This document shows positions 25,540-38,336 of a stretch of 64,000 nucleotides of DNA, in pieces. The DNA is taken from NCBI GenBank assembly GCA_028023455.1, contig JAQFVV010006313.1, positions 1,432,992 to 1,496,991 on the forward strand, written 5' to 3'. This DNA is from Epiperipatus broadwayi. Lineage: Eukaryota; Onychophora; Udeonychophora; Euonychophora; Peripatidae. The notes under the pieces were generated by a model. It worked only from the letters and a program-made list of their open reading frames with translations, was not told the origin of the DNA and ran no database searches. Position 1 is the first letter of the stretch. Every line of letters begins with the position of its first letter. Both the position numbers and the translations under genes were made by a program.

Positions 25540-27165
25540 TTAGTAATGACATCTCTGGCATGTAAGCCATGTGATTTCACTCTAGATCTTTTACCATTTC
25601 TTGTGATCCAATTTACCCTACACCTATCCATATGTTATCAGATTCTTCTAGCAATGTAACTACTGTATCTTAATTCCAATTTATTACTTCTTTCACTGAT
25701 GTGATTGGTAATTGTTTATTCTGTCATTGATATCTTCTTGTTGCTGTTATCAAACATCTTTTCATATTTCATTGAGTGTTAAGTGTTAAAATTTCATATT
25801 CATGAGTAATAACCAGGTACAACACATCTATTAATACTGTTTTTTTTTTCAATTACAAAAGCAGATTTCCTCTTATTAATAATTTATTTCTACAAAATCA
25901 TTCCTATCCATGTTTAATTTTGTTTTTAATTTTATTCATGCTTTCATCTGCATTAATAATCTGAAATTTGTAATGATTAAAATCTTCATTTATAATTATC
26001 AATCATTATGTTTATTTTTATGAAAAAAAATCTGTCAAATATTATATTAGTCTATTTTAACATTTGTCTTTTGTCCTAAGTTTTTACTTGTATCTGATAA
26101 CTTTTGCAATTTTTTTAAGGTATGAAGCATTATTTCAAAAACAACCACATAATTTGCTACATTTAAATGACCTATATAAATTTAATTTTATTTCTTTAGT
26201 TTCCAATTTTAATTCCCTAAATATTTATTGTAAAATTGTTACCAAATGTTGTGGAGATATGGAAACACACTGCCACACGCCTTCTCAAGGTCGATCTTTA
26301 TAGTGTGATTTCATAATCTAATTAACGCTTTTGCATTTTGATAAATATTTATCAGAATATGACTGTCCCGGGACTACATCCTGATAATATAATGCTCTTA
26401 TATGTGTAGAAATGCCTATAGAATCAAATGTCTATTATAATTTGCAAATGCAAAACATAATGGTAACTCATATTTATTGATGCTTTCTATATTGTTTCCC
26501 AATTTTTAAATATGATTCACTATAAAGCCTCTTTTAAATTCAACTTGTTCTTTTGTTTAGTTAAAAATCCAAGGTTTGCTGTGTGAGTTGTAATTCTCAC
26601 AATAAATATTTTATATAAAATAGATAATAGTCTGATACATGTGTAATTAATAATATATCTTCTTTATTATTTTTCTTAAAAATCACAATTATTACTGCAA
26701 TCTTCAAATCATTTGATATATTTATATTATTAAGACATTTGACATCCAATTTGACAATTTCTTTTATTTCTTCTAATACTTTTTTAGGATATTGATAATA
26801 ATTCTATTATTTTTTGCAACTTTTTTCTTTAAAACAGACAAAACTCTCCATACAGTGGAACCACTTAGTGCAAGTCAGAGTGCAAACATAAGAAATGGTG
26901 ATCATGTGATGTTTACTGGTTTACCACTCCCCTCTCCCATAGATTTAATTGCAAGTCTGTCATTTTTATTTAAAATGGTAGAAATTCAGAAGATGTAATA
27001 ACTAAAGAAGTTATTTTGTTTTCTTGTTCTTTATTATGGTATAATTTATATAGAATTTTTCCATACATTTCAGTATGTTATCTCTCTTTTTTTCCCTAAT
27101 AATCATATATTTTCTTGTTATTGTACAAATAATTTTCCTCTTACCCTTTTCAGATTTTTTTTTTT
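25540..27165 (-). pseudogene. RTE-type LINE, degraded copy, minus strand
   Basis: Aligns block by block with the RTE protein at 28.9-30.5 kb. From 5' to 3' on the minus strand: the IIREKKRDNI linker; LAIKSM; then after an insertion NNRIIINILKK, KCLNNINISNDLKIAVIIVI (RT fingers), KEQVEFKRGFIVNH, FDSIGISTHIRALYYQDVVP (motif A region), IKIDLEKACGSVFPYL (motif B region), HLNVANYVVVF (motif C, FADD changed), and the C-terminal RYSSYIARR block near 25640. Many stops and shifts. The endonuclease is absent, so the copy is 5'-truncated at about 27165 and lies head to head with the better copy. Confidence 0.8.
26822..26937. repeat. Insertion inside the RTE copy
   Basis: About 110 bp that interrupts the RTE frame between AIKSM and NNRIIINIL. 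Both ends match the big inverted repeat at 56-61 kb: AAAACTCTCCATACAGTGGA and GTGATCATGTGATGTTTACT. It looks like a short, internally deleted relative of that hammerhead-bearing family. Confidence 0.6.
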
Positions 27166-27277
27166 ATTATGCATATTATATTTAAATTGAAAGTGATAAA
27201 TAAAAAATGAAAATAAAAAATATAGTAAGAGATTTATAATAATACTAAAACTTGTTTTTGTTTTTCATATATATATA

Positions 27278-30200
27278 TGGCTGCAGAAAGGAGACCCTTT
27301 GATTCCTCTTGGAGGCCTTAAAGGAACCGAGCAGGGAAAATTCCTAATGTCCACTTCATACGTTCTTGTCGTTGCAGCTGTTATTACTATGTGATTATTC
27401 ATAGAGTATACAAACATGGATGGCCTGCTCACCAACACGCATTAGCCAGTGTGGTGAGTTTATTGGCTTTTTACCTCTGAGTTTAAGATCAAGAAACACC
27501 ATGGTCTTTCTTTTCAGTGCCTGATAAGGCAGAATGAATGTTTGTGTAAATGATAAATATTTTCCCAATACATATATACAATTATGACAGACAAAAATAA
27601 AGCATGGCCCTTATTCCCAGGAGGCTGTAAAGTCATCAACCAAGGCAGCGGTTGGTGGCCAAAGGTGGAGGGTGCTAAGAATCCTCTGATTGTGGACACA
27701 GGCTGCCATTTGATGATGACTTTTTATTTAGGTACTTACAACTGCAGATCACTTTCAAGTGAAGGAAGATTGCAAGAATTAGAAGAAGAACTCTCTTATA
27801 TTAAATGGGACATTATTGGACTTTGTGAAGTTAGAAGAAAAGGTGAAGAGACAATTGATTTAAAAATTGGACATATACTCTATTATAAAGGCACAAATAT
27901 TGGAAATACAAGTGGAGAAGGATTCATTATAAATAAAAAGTGGAAGAACAATATTGTGGAGATTGATGGTGTATCGGACAGAGTGGCAAGATTAGTTATA
28001 CAACTTAATAGCAGATACCAAATGCAGATAATTCAGGTTTATGCCCCAACAAGTTTTCATAGTGATGAAGTAGTAGAAGATTTTTATATGGATGTACAAT
28101 AGGCTTTTGATCAGAGTCAACACCATTTTAAAATAATTATGGGAGACTTTAATGCTAGAATTGGTAAAAAAATGAAAGATGAAAGTGATGTGGGTAATTT
28201 TGGTTATGGTAATAGAAATGAGAGAGGACATAGACTTGTGGAGTTTGCAGAAAATAAAAAACTTTATATTATGAATTCTTTTTTTGAGAAAAATGTTAAA
28301 AGGAAATGGACATGGAAGCGTGCAAATGAAGGTACAGCAGAATTGGATTATATTTTGATTAACAGGAAATACATATTTCAAGATTGTAATGTTCTTAATA
28401 AATTTAACACAGGAAGTGATCATCGATTAGTAAGGTGTAAGATACATGTTAATGTAAAACTAGAGAGACAAAAATTATTAAGAAAAACAATATTTACAGT
28501 TGATATTCCTAATCTTCAGAAAAATTATAATGAATTTAAATTAGAACTTACAAATCGGTTTCAAGTATTAGTAGATTTTGAATATGATTCAGATTTGAAT
28601 GAAATTAATATGAAAATAACTGATACACTTTTGAAAACTGCAACAAAGATAGCTGGTAGAAAGAAACAGCAATTGACCAATAAAATTTCTACTGAGACTA
28701 GAGAATTTATGAAGAAAAGAAGGAATATGAAGATATACAAAAATGATGCATTAAAAAGAATTGAATATCTTGAATTTTGTAAAATGGTGCGGAAAAAGTT
28801 GAAAATGATATAAGAAAGTATAACTGTGAACTAGCAAGGAAAGCTGTAGAAGAAAATAAAAGTCTTAAGAATGTAAAACAACATTTTGGTATTGGTAGGA
28901 AATTTATATCTGCAATAAGAAAAAAAGATGGAATTATTACTAAAGGGAGAGATGACATCATGAAATTGGTAGAATATTTTTGTCAAGAATTATATAGTAA
29001 TAAAGAACAAATACCTCCTATATCTATTACATCTTCCAAATTGCCCAGAATTTTAAATGAAGAAGTGAGACATGCAATTAAATGTATGAAGAAAGAAAAG
29101 ACTCCAGGTAATGATGGAATTATAATTGATATATTAAAAGAAGCAGGTGAAGAAATAGAAAAAAATTTAGCAAAGTTATATACCAAATGTCTAAATGATA
29201 AAGATGTACCGGATGATTGGAAGAATGCAGTAATAATATTAATATTTAAAAAAGGTGATAAAGAATATATTAGAAATTACAGACCTATCAGCCTTTTATC
29301 AGTTTTATATAAAATTTTTACCAAGATAATTACTACTCGTCTACAGAGAACATTGGATTTCCACCAACCAAAAGAACAAGCCGGATTTAAAAGTGGTTTT
29401 AGTACAGTAGATCATATCCAGGTATTGAAAGAAATTATAGAAAGGACAAATGAATATAAGTTGCCATTATGCTTAGGATTTGTAGATTATGAAAACGCAT
29501 TTGATTCTATAAACATTTCTTCAGTGATTAAAGCATTAGATCATCAAGGTATAGATCCAGGATATTGTCATATTTTAAAGAATATTTATAAAAATGCAAC
29601 AGCAACAATTAGATTACATAATTACACTGGGAAAGTCAACATTGAGAAAGGTGTAAAAGAAGGTGACTCCATATCTCCAAAACTTTTTACAGCTGTGCTG
29701 CTTGAAGTATTTTGTGGATTAAAATGGGAAACTAAAGGAGTGAAAGTAAATGGTGATTATTTAAGTCATTTAGATTTCGCAGATGATGTAGTTGTTTTTG
29801 CAAATAATGCTTCAGATCTGCAGGAATTATCAGATGAAAGTAGGAAAGTCGGACTAAAGATAAATGTTAAAAAGACTGAAGTAATGTTTAATCGATTTGC
29901 TCAAAATATGAAAATAAAGATTGATTATGATGAATTAGAAGAAGTTAACAATTACAAATACCTTGGTCAGATTATTAATACAGATGGAAACATAATGGAG
30001 GAAATAAATCATAGAATTAAACTTGGTTGGAGTGCTTTTGGTAGAAATAACTTGATACTAAAAGGAAATATGCCTATGTGTTTGAAAAAGAAGGTTTTTA
30101 ACAAATGTATTTTCCCAGTTCTTACTTATGGATCTGAGACTAGGACACTTTAATAGAAGAGCAATTTAGAGACTTCAGACCACTCGAGGAAATATGGAGA

Positions 30201-30537
30201 GATGTATGTTGGGAGTAACAAGAAGAGATCGTAAATGCAATGTATGGGTAAGAGAACAAACAGGTGTTACTGACCTCATTGAAAAAATTCAAAAATTGAA
30301 GTGGAGTTGGGCTGAACATATTGTTAGAAGAGATGATAATAGATGGACAATTGAAATTTTAAACTGGATTCCAAGAGATTGTAAAAGACCCAGAAAGAGA
30401 CCACATGTGAGATGGATGGATGAAATAAGAAAGTGTGCAGGGGTGATGTGGAGAAGAGAAGCTAAAGATCAGAGAAGATGGATTAAACTTGGAGAGACCT
30501 TCATCCTGCAGTGGATTGATAATGGTTGATAATGATA
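27278..30537 (+). mobile_element. RTE-type LINE, near full length
   Basis: Begins after a TATATATA run with GGCTGCAGAAAGGAGACCCT and ends in a short TGATAATGGTTGATAATGAT tail before another TA run, in keeping with RTE elements, which end in simple repeats rather than poly(A). It contains an endonuclease, RT and C-terminal domain in the usual order. A degraded relative lies head to head at 25.5-27.2 kb. Confidence 0.8.
27584..30529 (+). pseudogene. RTE polyprotein (endonuclease + reverse transcriptase)
   Basis: Single protein broken into four frames. 27584-28102: N-terminal apurinic-type endonuclease with TYNCRSL, LCEVRR and VYAPTS blocks; an in-frame TAG (28100-28102) interrupts it. 28139-28813: GDFNARIG and GSDHRLV (catalytic Asp/His blocks), then linker; a one-base shift near 28795. 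28960-30153: RT with NYRPISLLSVLYKIF, QAGFKSGFSTVDH, DYENAFDSI (motif A), GDSISP (motif B), HLDFADDVVVFA (motif C), LKINVKKTE and YLGQII. Another shift near 30148 and a TAG in the next block. 30194-30529: C-terminal domain with MLGVTRRDR and KLKWSWAEHIVRR, common to this clade. All catalytic blocks remain readable, so death is fairly recent. Similar proteins are often mis-annotated as craniofacial development protein 2. Confidence 0.9.
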
Positions 30538-30548
30538 TATATATATAT

Positions 30549-32771
30549 TGTAACGAGCACAGACGTTCGTTACATGGTTGTTTTTTTTTATTTATTAAAC
30601 ATGAAAGTAAATTAAAAAGTTCGCATTTAAAAATTTTCTTTAAGAATTAAAAATTGAAATTAAATATCATCCTAAACTCTTATATATTAATTAAATCACA
30701 CAGAAAATGAAAAATTATTAAAATAAAACTTTATTAAAGAAAAAGTATTTTAAAACTAAATTTTAAAAAGATTTGGAGATGAAATTATATCTTTAAATTT
30801 ATGTTTAAACATATTTTTGATTTGGAAAACAGGTTAATTAATCAGAAATGGAAATGATTGTTAATTAGTTAAATGTAAACCAGCCTTGGCATTTAAATGT
30901 AAAAACACCGGTCAGATAAGAAAACAATAGAAACTTTCAGCAAATGAAATAAATCCATTTGGAAATCGGACCTCAACGAAAAGGATCATCTCATTGATGA
31001 CGTAATGTTAAGTCAATCCTTCGAATATTATAAAAGGAAAAATTTTGGAAATTATTAATTAGTGACTAGTTATTGATGATTATTACGATGTAACAGCTAG
31101 GTGTTAGTGCTGAGGGGATTGAAAAAGACGCACAGCTTCAATCCCTTCAGTTCTGTTAAGAAAGGAAGAAAAATGAGCCATCGTTTCTACATTGAGGACC
31201 AACTACACTAAAAAAATCTCCGGATGGATAAATAAATCGGCCAACAGGAAGAGCAATCGTGGACTCCATGGGAATTCACGTTCAAACGGCAAGGAATATA
31301 TGAAGATGAACTATTTAAATAACCGTAAGAACTTTAAAATTTATGAACAGTAAATTAAAAACTTTCCAGATTTAAATAATTGCAATATTATTCTATCTGA
31401 CCAACATTATTTATTAATTAGTTATAATTTTATTTAATGTATTTATTTTGTAAAATCATTTCCATTTATTTATTTTTTGTTCTTTAAGTTTTATTATGAT
31501 TTTTGTTTTCCGTTAAGTTAAATTATATAAATGTTAAACTTAAGTCGGGCGTGAATGGCTGTATAGATTTGTAAAGTTATATTAGGGGAGGGTAATCTTA
31601 GGTTATTTGTTTCGTGGTTAGATTGGGTCAATGGATTGGATATATTGGTGTGATTAGTAGATGTAATATTGATTCGCCACGGGCAGAATCGCTTCATACG
31701 CCGCACACTTCCGTTTGCCTATGGAAGGAATTATAAGTCGGATACCGCAGTTCCTTTCTATGGAGTTTTTTTTTTATTGCTCTTCTTTAGAGATAGATGT
31801 AATATTCCTATCTCATAAGAGGCAATTTCTTCTTTTAACCTTTTGTGCTGTCGTATTTTATTACATTGAATACATCGATATATCAGATGAATTGATGCCA
31901 GTTTGACTACGAATTTTAGCCTAAGGTTAAATAGGGATAGAATATTTTAATTTCAATGCAAATCTATGTAGTATTCATGCTCGACCCTAAATAAAAATGC
32001 ATTAAATTTAAGTTGTTTATAGATGCTTGCATGGATTGTTTATCGGTTAACTATGTTTTGCGTTTTCATATTTGATCAAAATATATAGACATTCGATAAA
32101 TAATGATACCTTACGGTGAGTATCTAAAATGTATTTATTCGGATGTCTTTTAAGTTATTGGTGACAATGCAAGTATCTTATGGTGAATACTATTGGGTTA
32201 CATATAAATTTCCCTCCGCAATTGTCAGTAATCAATAATTTTATATTTTGATCGCTTATGTTTACTTTGGAATGTTTTTAACCGTGTAATCTATGTAACC
32301 GATCTATAGCAACTTATTATAACAAGCTTTTATAATCCCATCTGTGCGAACTTAATTAAAATGTAAAATCAGAATGTAATAGAAATTTAAATGTAAATTA
32401 AAGTCAAAAATCAAAGTTAAAAATAATGTTAAATGTTAAAATGTAAAACTAATATTAAAATAATTTTAAATCTTATATATATGTGCATAAATAAATGTTT
32501 GTATGCTAATTACTGGCAGTGGCTTATTTTATTTATTTTTTAATGTTGAAATCTAATTAGATAAGATATGATATTATTAAATCTCTGCTACTCCCTGAGC
32601 TAGTGACATGGGCTAACGACCGGAACCAAAATATTTAAAAAAAAATTTTTTTTTATTATTTTTTTTTTGACTTACGTATCTGCCTACTTTATAAATTTTT
32701 CTAGGTTCAAATGCCTAGATGGCGCCCCGTAGTGCAGATTACGTGAAGTCTCCTTTCTCCGGATCGTTACA
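30549..32771 (+). mobile_element. Probable solo LTR
   Basis: Starts TGTAACGAGCACAG and ends CCGGATCGTTACA, giving TG...CA termini with a 7-bp inverted TGTAACG/CGTTACA. Flanks are TATATA on both sides, allowing a 4-bp ATAT TSD. Inside are a TATAAAA box at 31029-31035 and several AATAAA signals (near 32490). No gag-pol, primer-binding site or second copy seen. It sits in the TA tail of the RTE element. At 2.2 kb it is long for an LTR; a non-autonomous TIR element is the alternative. Confidence 0.5.
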
Positions 32772-32813
32772 ATATATATATATATGCATTAATTTGAAGA
32801 ATTTCATGGGTTG

Positions 32814-33290
32814 CATATATAAAAGACATATTTTGCAGGTTCATCCATGTTAAAAAATTTAAATATTTATAAACCCATGTTTTGACTTGATCACACAAGT
32901 CATCCACTGGATGATAAAAGGTAGAAAGATGGTTGTAGAGATGCTACAATCACTGATTTGGATCATATCCAGATGTGATAATCTCTACCAGTGCAAAATT
33001 AGAGAAGCCATTGAGATACTTAAAGGCCAGATTGTATCAATAAGTGAGATGATACATGCAAACTTCCTCCTATTTGGAAAGATTTTAAAAAACATTCTTA
33101 ATTTACCATTTTTGCTATTGGTGGAACTTTAACATTTTTTTTCAAGTCAGTGATTGTAGCACATATACAATAATCTGTCTACCTTTTATCACCCAGTGGA
33201 TGACTTGTGTGATCAAGTCAAAATGTAGGTATTTCAATATTTAAATTTTTTAACATGGATGAACCTGCAAAATATGTCTTTTATATATAT
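32814..33290. mobile_element. Foldback element with PLE-like coding fragment
   Basis: Arms of about 147 bp (32814-32960 and 33143-33290) are close inverted copies, with CATATTTTGCAGGTTCATCC near the outer ends. The unpaired centre reads YQCKIREAIEIL on the plus strand, resembling the EA-x-E-I block after GIY-YIG in PLE proteins. It may be another PLE-end inverted dimer with some sequence left between the arms. Confidence 0.6.
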
Positions 33291-33291
33291 A

Positions 33292-34335
33292 CACCTGGGT
33301 CTCTTTTTATGTGGACTTATTTAACACGATTTTGAAGTTACGCGATTCATGTTTCACCAGAAGTAGAACTCCAATAATGCGCTATTACTTTAAATAATAA
33401 ATTTCACGTACTTACATTATATTGAAAGTAATAGCACATTATTGGAATTCGACTTTCATCTTAGTAATTTCAATATTTTTAGTGCTTTATAATAGTAAGA
33501 TTTTATTCAATATTGAAATTAAAATCATGATTTGCACATTTTATGTATTCACACATTAAATTTTACAAGATTATAATGTAAATATGTTCAAACATTGTGC
33601 ATGTTAATTTTGCATTTTAAATCACATTCTGTTTTTGCTTTTTAAAAAAGAAAGTAATCAATTATTAATCATTTAGTATCCACAGTTTATTTTTAAAAGG
33701 TGAGTAATAGCAGTGGGCACAATTAAATTTGACAATTAAAAATTAAAATCTGATTTTTAATTGTAATTAACAATTTAAAAATTACTTACAGCGACTTGAA
33801 ATTAATGTGATGTGAAATTTGATTTTTAAATGGAATTGAAAATTAAAAAATTAAAGACAAAAATAAGAATTTAATTTTTAGTTGTTAGTTTCATAAACAA
33901 TTAATAAAATCATTGTCTCAAAGATTAATTACTAAATACATTGTCACCAGAAAACCATTGACACAAATAAACGTGTTTTTCGGCAAATAGCTATAACAAT
34001 TAAAACATGTATAAAATAATGTAAATTACTGTACTGTAAATTATGCATAAAAATATATTATTTTGAATAAAATTAAATATTATAGTTAAAAAAAGTTTGT
34101 CTTGTATCAATTTTTTTCAAATTTGAAATTTTTTGTCATATTTTATTTCCTTATTTTTTTTTTTTTTTGCGTGAATTTTAAAGTAATTTTACATTGGTGC
34201 TTTGCTTTTACATGAATTTTGAAAAATCACAGACCACATCCCCCCCTTTTCAATGTAAGTTAGTCTGTTTGTGTGCAATTTTGTTTGCGCATATTTTCTG
34301 AGAACCTATCTATCGTGTAAAATGAGACCCAGGTG
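33292..34335 (+). mobile_element. pogo/Tigger-like element, copy 1
   Basis: Ends CACCTGGGTCTC and its complement GAGACCCAGGTG, flanked by TA on both sides as in Tc1/mariner-pogo insertions. Subterminal text (TTTTATGTGGACTT / CGTGTAAAATGAGACC) looks like Tigger ends. No intact transposase. Relative to copy 2 it has a different ~220-bp filler at 33669-33889. The superfamily call rests on TSD and ends only. Confidence 0.65.
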
Positions 34336-34671
34336 TATATATTTATATATTGAAGATAGCATAACTCTTTAAGTGAAACTCAGTTATAATATTAATATGC
34401 CTAAATGTTTCAATAAGACTACATACATTTAGAAACACAATGTCTAAGAAATATATCATGACAGTCATTATTGAAGAGAAGAGATAATATTTTGGTAAAA
34501 ATAAAATCCATTGAGTAAATCTTAAAAACTATTATGTACAACTATCAATTCAATTAAAATTTTTAAAATTAACTTTTTTTTGTACAACAAAAATATGTAG
34601 AAAATGTCAAAGCAAAGTATAAAAATAATATACAAGTAACATTATAATTTTAATAAAATATACATAAGTTC

Positions 34672-36005
34672 TAATTGTAGATATAGGAGATTTGAACTCA
34701 GATTTTCAAGCAACCTTCAACTATTCACACTATACCATACTACTGATACACATGACCACACACTTGCAAAAAAGATAAATAATTACCAATATATGTATTT
34801 CATACTGAACCAAAACTCATCAATTTGTCCAGATTATCATCTCCAACATATATACACCTGGGTCTCTTTTTACACAGACTTATTTAACACGATTTTGAAG
34901 TTACGCGATTCGTGTTTCACTGGAAGTCGAACTCTGATAATGCGCTATTACTTTAAATAATTAATTTTGTGCACTTACGTTATATTGAAAGTAATAGCAC
35001 ATTATTGGAATTTGATTTTCATCTTAGTAATTTCAATATTTGCAGTGCTTTATAATAATAAGATTTTATGCAATAATGAAATCAAAGTCATGATTTCCAC
35101 ATTTTATGTATACACACATTAAATTTTACAAGATTATAATGTAAATTTGTTCAAACATTGTGCGTGTTAATTTTGGATTTTAAATCAAATTCTGTTTTTG
35201 CTTTTTAAAAAAGAACATAATCAATTATTATTTTTTTATTAATGACACTAATCATTAATGTGCTCTTAAATTCCAACGAGAGCTAAATGGTTCTATGTCT
35301 GGATATCGTGAGCTTCGTAAACAATTAATAAAATCATCATCTCAAAGATTAATTACTAATTACGTTGTCACCAGAAAATCATAATAATTAAAATGTGTAT
35401 AAAAAATGTAAATTCCTGTACTGTAAATTATGCATAAAAATATATTATTTTGAATAAAATTAAATATTATAGTTAAAAAAAGTTTGTCTTTTATCAATTT
35501 TTTTCAAATTTGAAATTTTTTATTAGTCATATTTTATTTCCTTTTTTTTTTGCGTGAATTTTAAAGTAATTTTACATTGGTGCTTTGCTTTTATTCGAAG
35601 TTTGAAAAATCACAGACCACATCCCCCCTTTTTCAATGTAAGTTACGTCTATTTTTGCGCGATTTCGTTTGCGTGTGTTTTCTGAGGAACCTATCTATCG
35701 CATAAAATGAGACCCAGGTATATATATATAATCAATGCTGTTTTATATTAAGATAGCAAATCTTTATACTTTAATGAACAGGCTTCAATCTACTCCAACC
35801 TCCAACTCTTCAGCCATCCATACCATTGAAAATCTAATGATTAAATCCCATGATGCTGCAAATATTGTTGTTATACCCATGTTGATCTCAAGTCACTCTG
35901 ACCCCTCATGAACAGGACAGTGTCCATTTAAATACATAGAAGAGGAATGGGCAGAATGCAGGCTTAATGTGTAAGATTTGAAATACAGACATTCTTATAC
36001 TTGGA
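34672..36005 (+). repeat. Repeat family A, copy 5, split by Tigger-like copy 2
   Basis: The first part (34672-34854) ends at CTCCAACATATATA and the second (35720-36005) resumes at ATCAATGCTGTTTTATATTA, the exact continuation seen in copies 1-3. The interruption falls at the family's TATA position. The outer edges again show the CTTAATTGTAAATA junction. Confidence 0.85.
34855..35719 (+). mobile_element. pogo/Tigger-like element, copy 2 (nested)
   Basis: Same family and orientation as copy 1: starts CACCTGGGTCTC, ends GAGACCCAGGT with the last base lost or changed. It lies inside repeat A copy 5, so it is younger than that copy. At 35262-35325 it reads ALKFQRELNGSMSGYRELRK, which resembles the GSG-x-GYR block before the integrase core of some eukaryotic integrase-like proteins; this is a weak lead. 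Confidence 0.7.
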
Positions 36006-37551
36006 ACTTAATTGTAAATAATGACCAAGACAATATCAAATGTTTAAAGAAATTTTATGGATGAAGGGACCATGTACATCACTAAATATTTCACTGCAGC
36101 AAATGGTAAAAAAAATGTATATATATACTCAAGCTTTCACAGTACCATCTCTTAATCAACTTATCTGTTAAGTAGCACATACTTTAATTATTCACCATAA
36201 AAATTCTAAGGTTCTAGCATGTCTTGAGCACTACTTACAACATGGCATGTAATAGCATGTTTTGTATCATAACCTATTATGGAATAACATGCTAAAATTA
36301 AATTTTATTTTAAATTAAACAAAACTACTAATAAAACATTTGAAAGATTTCAAAACATATAAGGCAATTAGAAACTATGGATTTTAAGAAAATCCCAAGT
36401 GATTTTTGATATTTTTTGATGGCATAGAGAACATTGAAAATGACTTATAAAGATATGAAGCCCAATGTCACCTTTCATGTCATAACATGTGATCCAGATA
36501 GGAAAGTATATTAAAACTTTTGTGATGAATAGCTAAACTTTGCTGCTACCTAAATATGTTTTGATTTACAGATAGTACTTTGATCAGTTTAAAAAATAGT
36601 CACCATTTCACAGAATCATGCAATATACTTTTAAATAAATAGAGGGTGTCAAGAGGAACTGGAGACATTACCTAGCTTGGAAATTTTTAGAATTTTTGAA
36701 ATCTAACCTGAGTTTGAATCCGAAGATAATGTGTAACTTTTCCATTTGAAGTTAATTTTTAAATAAAATGATAGTTATATATACATAATAAAACCTATTT
36801 TGAGCTTTTATAAACATTTATTGAATATCATTTACAATTATTGTCTCGTTTAGCTAAAACAAAAGGAAATAAATAATAACCATTAAAAAAGATATTGATT
36901 TTTTTCAATGGAGGTATTCTTTTTCTGCATTAAATAAATCTGTATACATATCTGATTTATTTTAAAATCTAAAGATTTTTTTTTAAATCCAAGTACTGTA
37001 TATATATTTAACAGCATCTATTGAATTTTTTAACAGTTGTGTATTTCCAGTAGACAATTGTTCTCAGGTGGAGAAAAGAAAACGCTAATGAAGTCATATT
37101 AAAAACTACTGTTATTGACCTGGGAAAAATAAACAATAAATTCTTCCACCAAAGGTTTTGTTTAACATTATTTGTTTCATATAAAATAGGTTAGTGTGAT
37201 AACTTAATTTGTTCTATTTTATTTAAACACAAAAATGTTATAATAATAATTATTATCACAAATATAACATTCACAATTTCTGCAATAAAATTAAATGCAA
37301 TAAATTGTGTTATATAATTCACCGATGAGTTTTAAAAATCGGTCATATATATATAAGTAATACTTCTTACCTAAAATACAAGTGTAAAAAAATAATTAAT
37401 TTCTAGTGTAGTGAAGTTAAGAAGTCAAAAATATTTATAGTTATTAATTCCTTTTTATTTTATAAAACGAAATTCTAAAAATAGTATTTTGCTAACTTAG
37501 GATGGTTAATTTAGATGGCCAGTCTTTAAAAAAAACGCAATTACTAGTAGT
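36006..37551. other. Unassigned AT-rich stretch
   Basis: No supported gene. GAGTTTGAATCCGA near 36712 is B-box-like but no paired cloverleaf or A box was found. Confidence 0.4.
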
Positions 37552-37679
37552 AAAAGGATATCATTTTCTCAAGCGTTAGTGGTCGAGTGGACAGCACAGC
37601 TGCCTTATAAGCAGTTGTCCCGGGTTTGCGGGTTCGCTTCCCGACCGATGTTTTGACACATGGAAAAAAAAAAGGATAT
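37552..37679 (+). mobile_element. tRNA-derived SINE
   Basis: Body about 37571-37669 with an A-box-like TAGTGGTCGAGTGG, an anticodon-arm-like CTGC-CTTATAA-GCAG, a B box GGTTCGCTTCC, a short tail and then A10. AAAAGGATAT flanks it at 37552-37561 and 37670-37679 as a TSD. The acceptor arm does not pair well and there is an A tail, so this is a SINE rather than a working tRNA gene. Confidence 0.8.
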
Positions 37680-38336
37680 TTTATTTCCAGCTAAATATTT
37701 TAAAAAAGGTAACTTTAAATGTTCATTACTTAGTATTTTCTTATTTTAGCTTGATATATGTTCTGCATTGTTTTTTTTTTTTTGCAAATAGATGCTGAAG
37801 AAACATTACTCATTTTGTAAGCTATTTACTTTGTTTGAAAATTATTTTAATATTAAGGGTCTGTTGGTGTAAGTTTCAGTAATACGTTGTACATATTTGT
37901 TATTTTTTTAGTTCCTTATACTTGGGAAGTCTGCTTGTAGCCATGAAACTACTGACTGTGTTTTAAAGTTTATTTCTTTGGCTAGTCTGTTTTAGTTTTG
38001 AATTTGGAGTAATTTTGATTATATCTATATATGATTGTTTATCCATCATGTCATTTCGAAGACATGAGATTATCAAGAATTTGATCACAGACTCAAACTC
38101 AGTTGACTAGTTAACTTTTTATAAATAAATACTTTGTTTAAATAATGTTTCTTATTGTTAATATTTTTATAATAATATACAAATTGTCAAATTAATAAAA
38201 TATATTATAGACTGAATGAATAATATTAAGGATCAGTTATGTAAACATAACTAAGAAAGAAAAAAGTGAAAAAAAAAAAACATTTATGAAGAGATAAATA
38301 TTTATTGCATATCCTTACATTTTAATTTTATCAAAA

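Noticed and set aside
26250-26300. KIDLEKA as RT motif A of an unrelated LINE
   Set aside because: When the whole minus strand was compared with the plus-strand RTE protein, this segment aligned with the VNIEKGVKEGD (motif B) region, so it belongs to a degraded RTE copy.
36660-36730. Another tRNA-derived SINE
   Set aside because: Only a B-box-like GTTTGAATCC is visible; no A box, arms, tail or TSD.
37571-37669. Functional tRNA gene
   Set aside because: A- and B-box-like text is present, but the acceptor stem does not pair, an A tail follows and a TSD flanks it; SINE fits better. The same applies to 52.9 and 55.9 kb.
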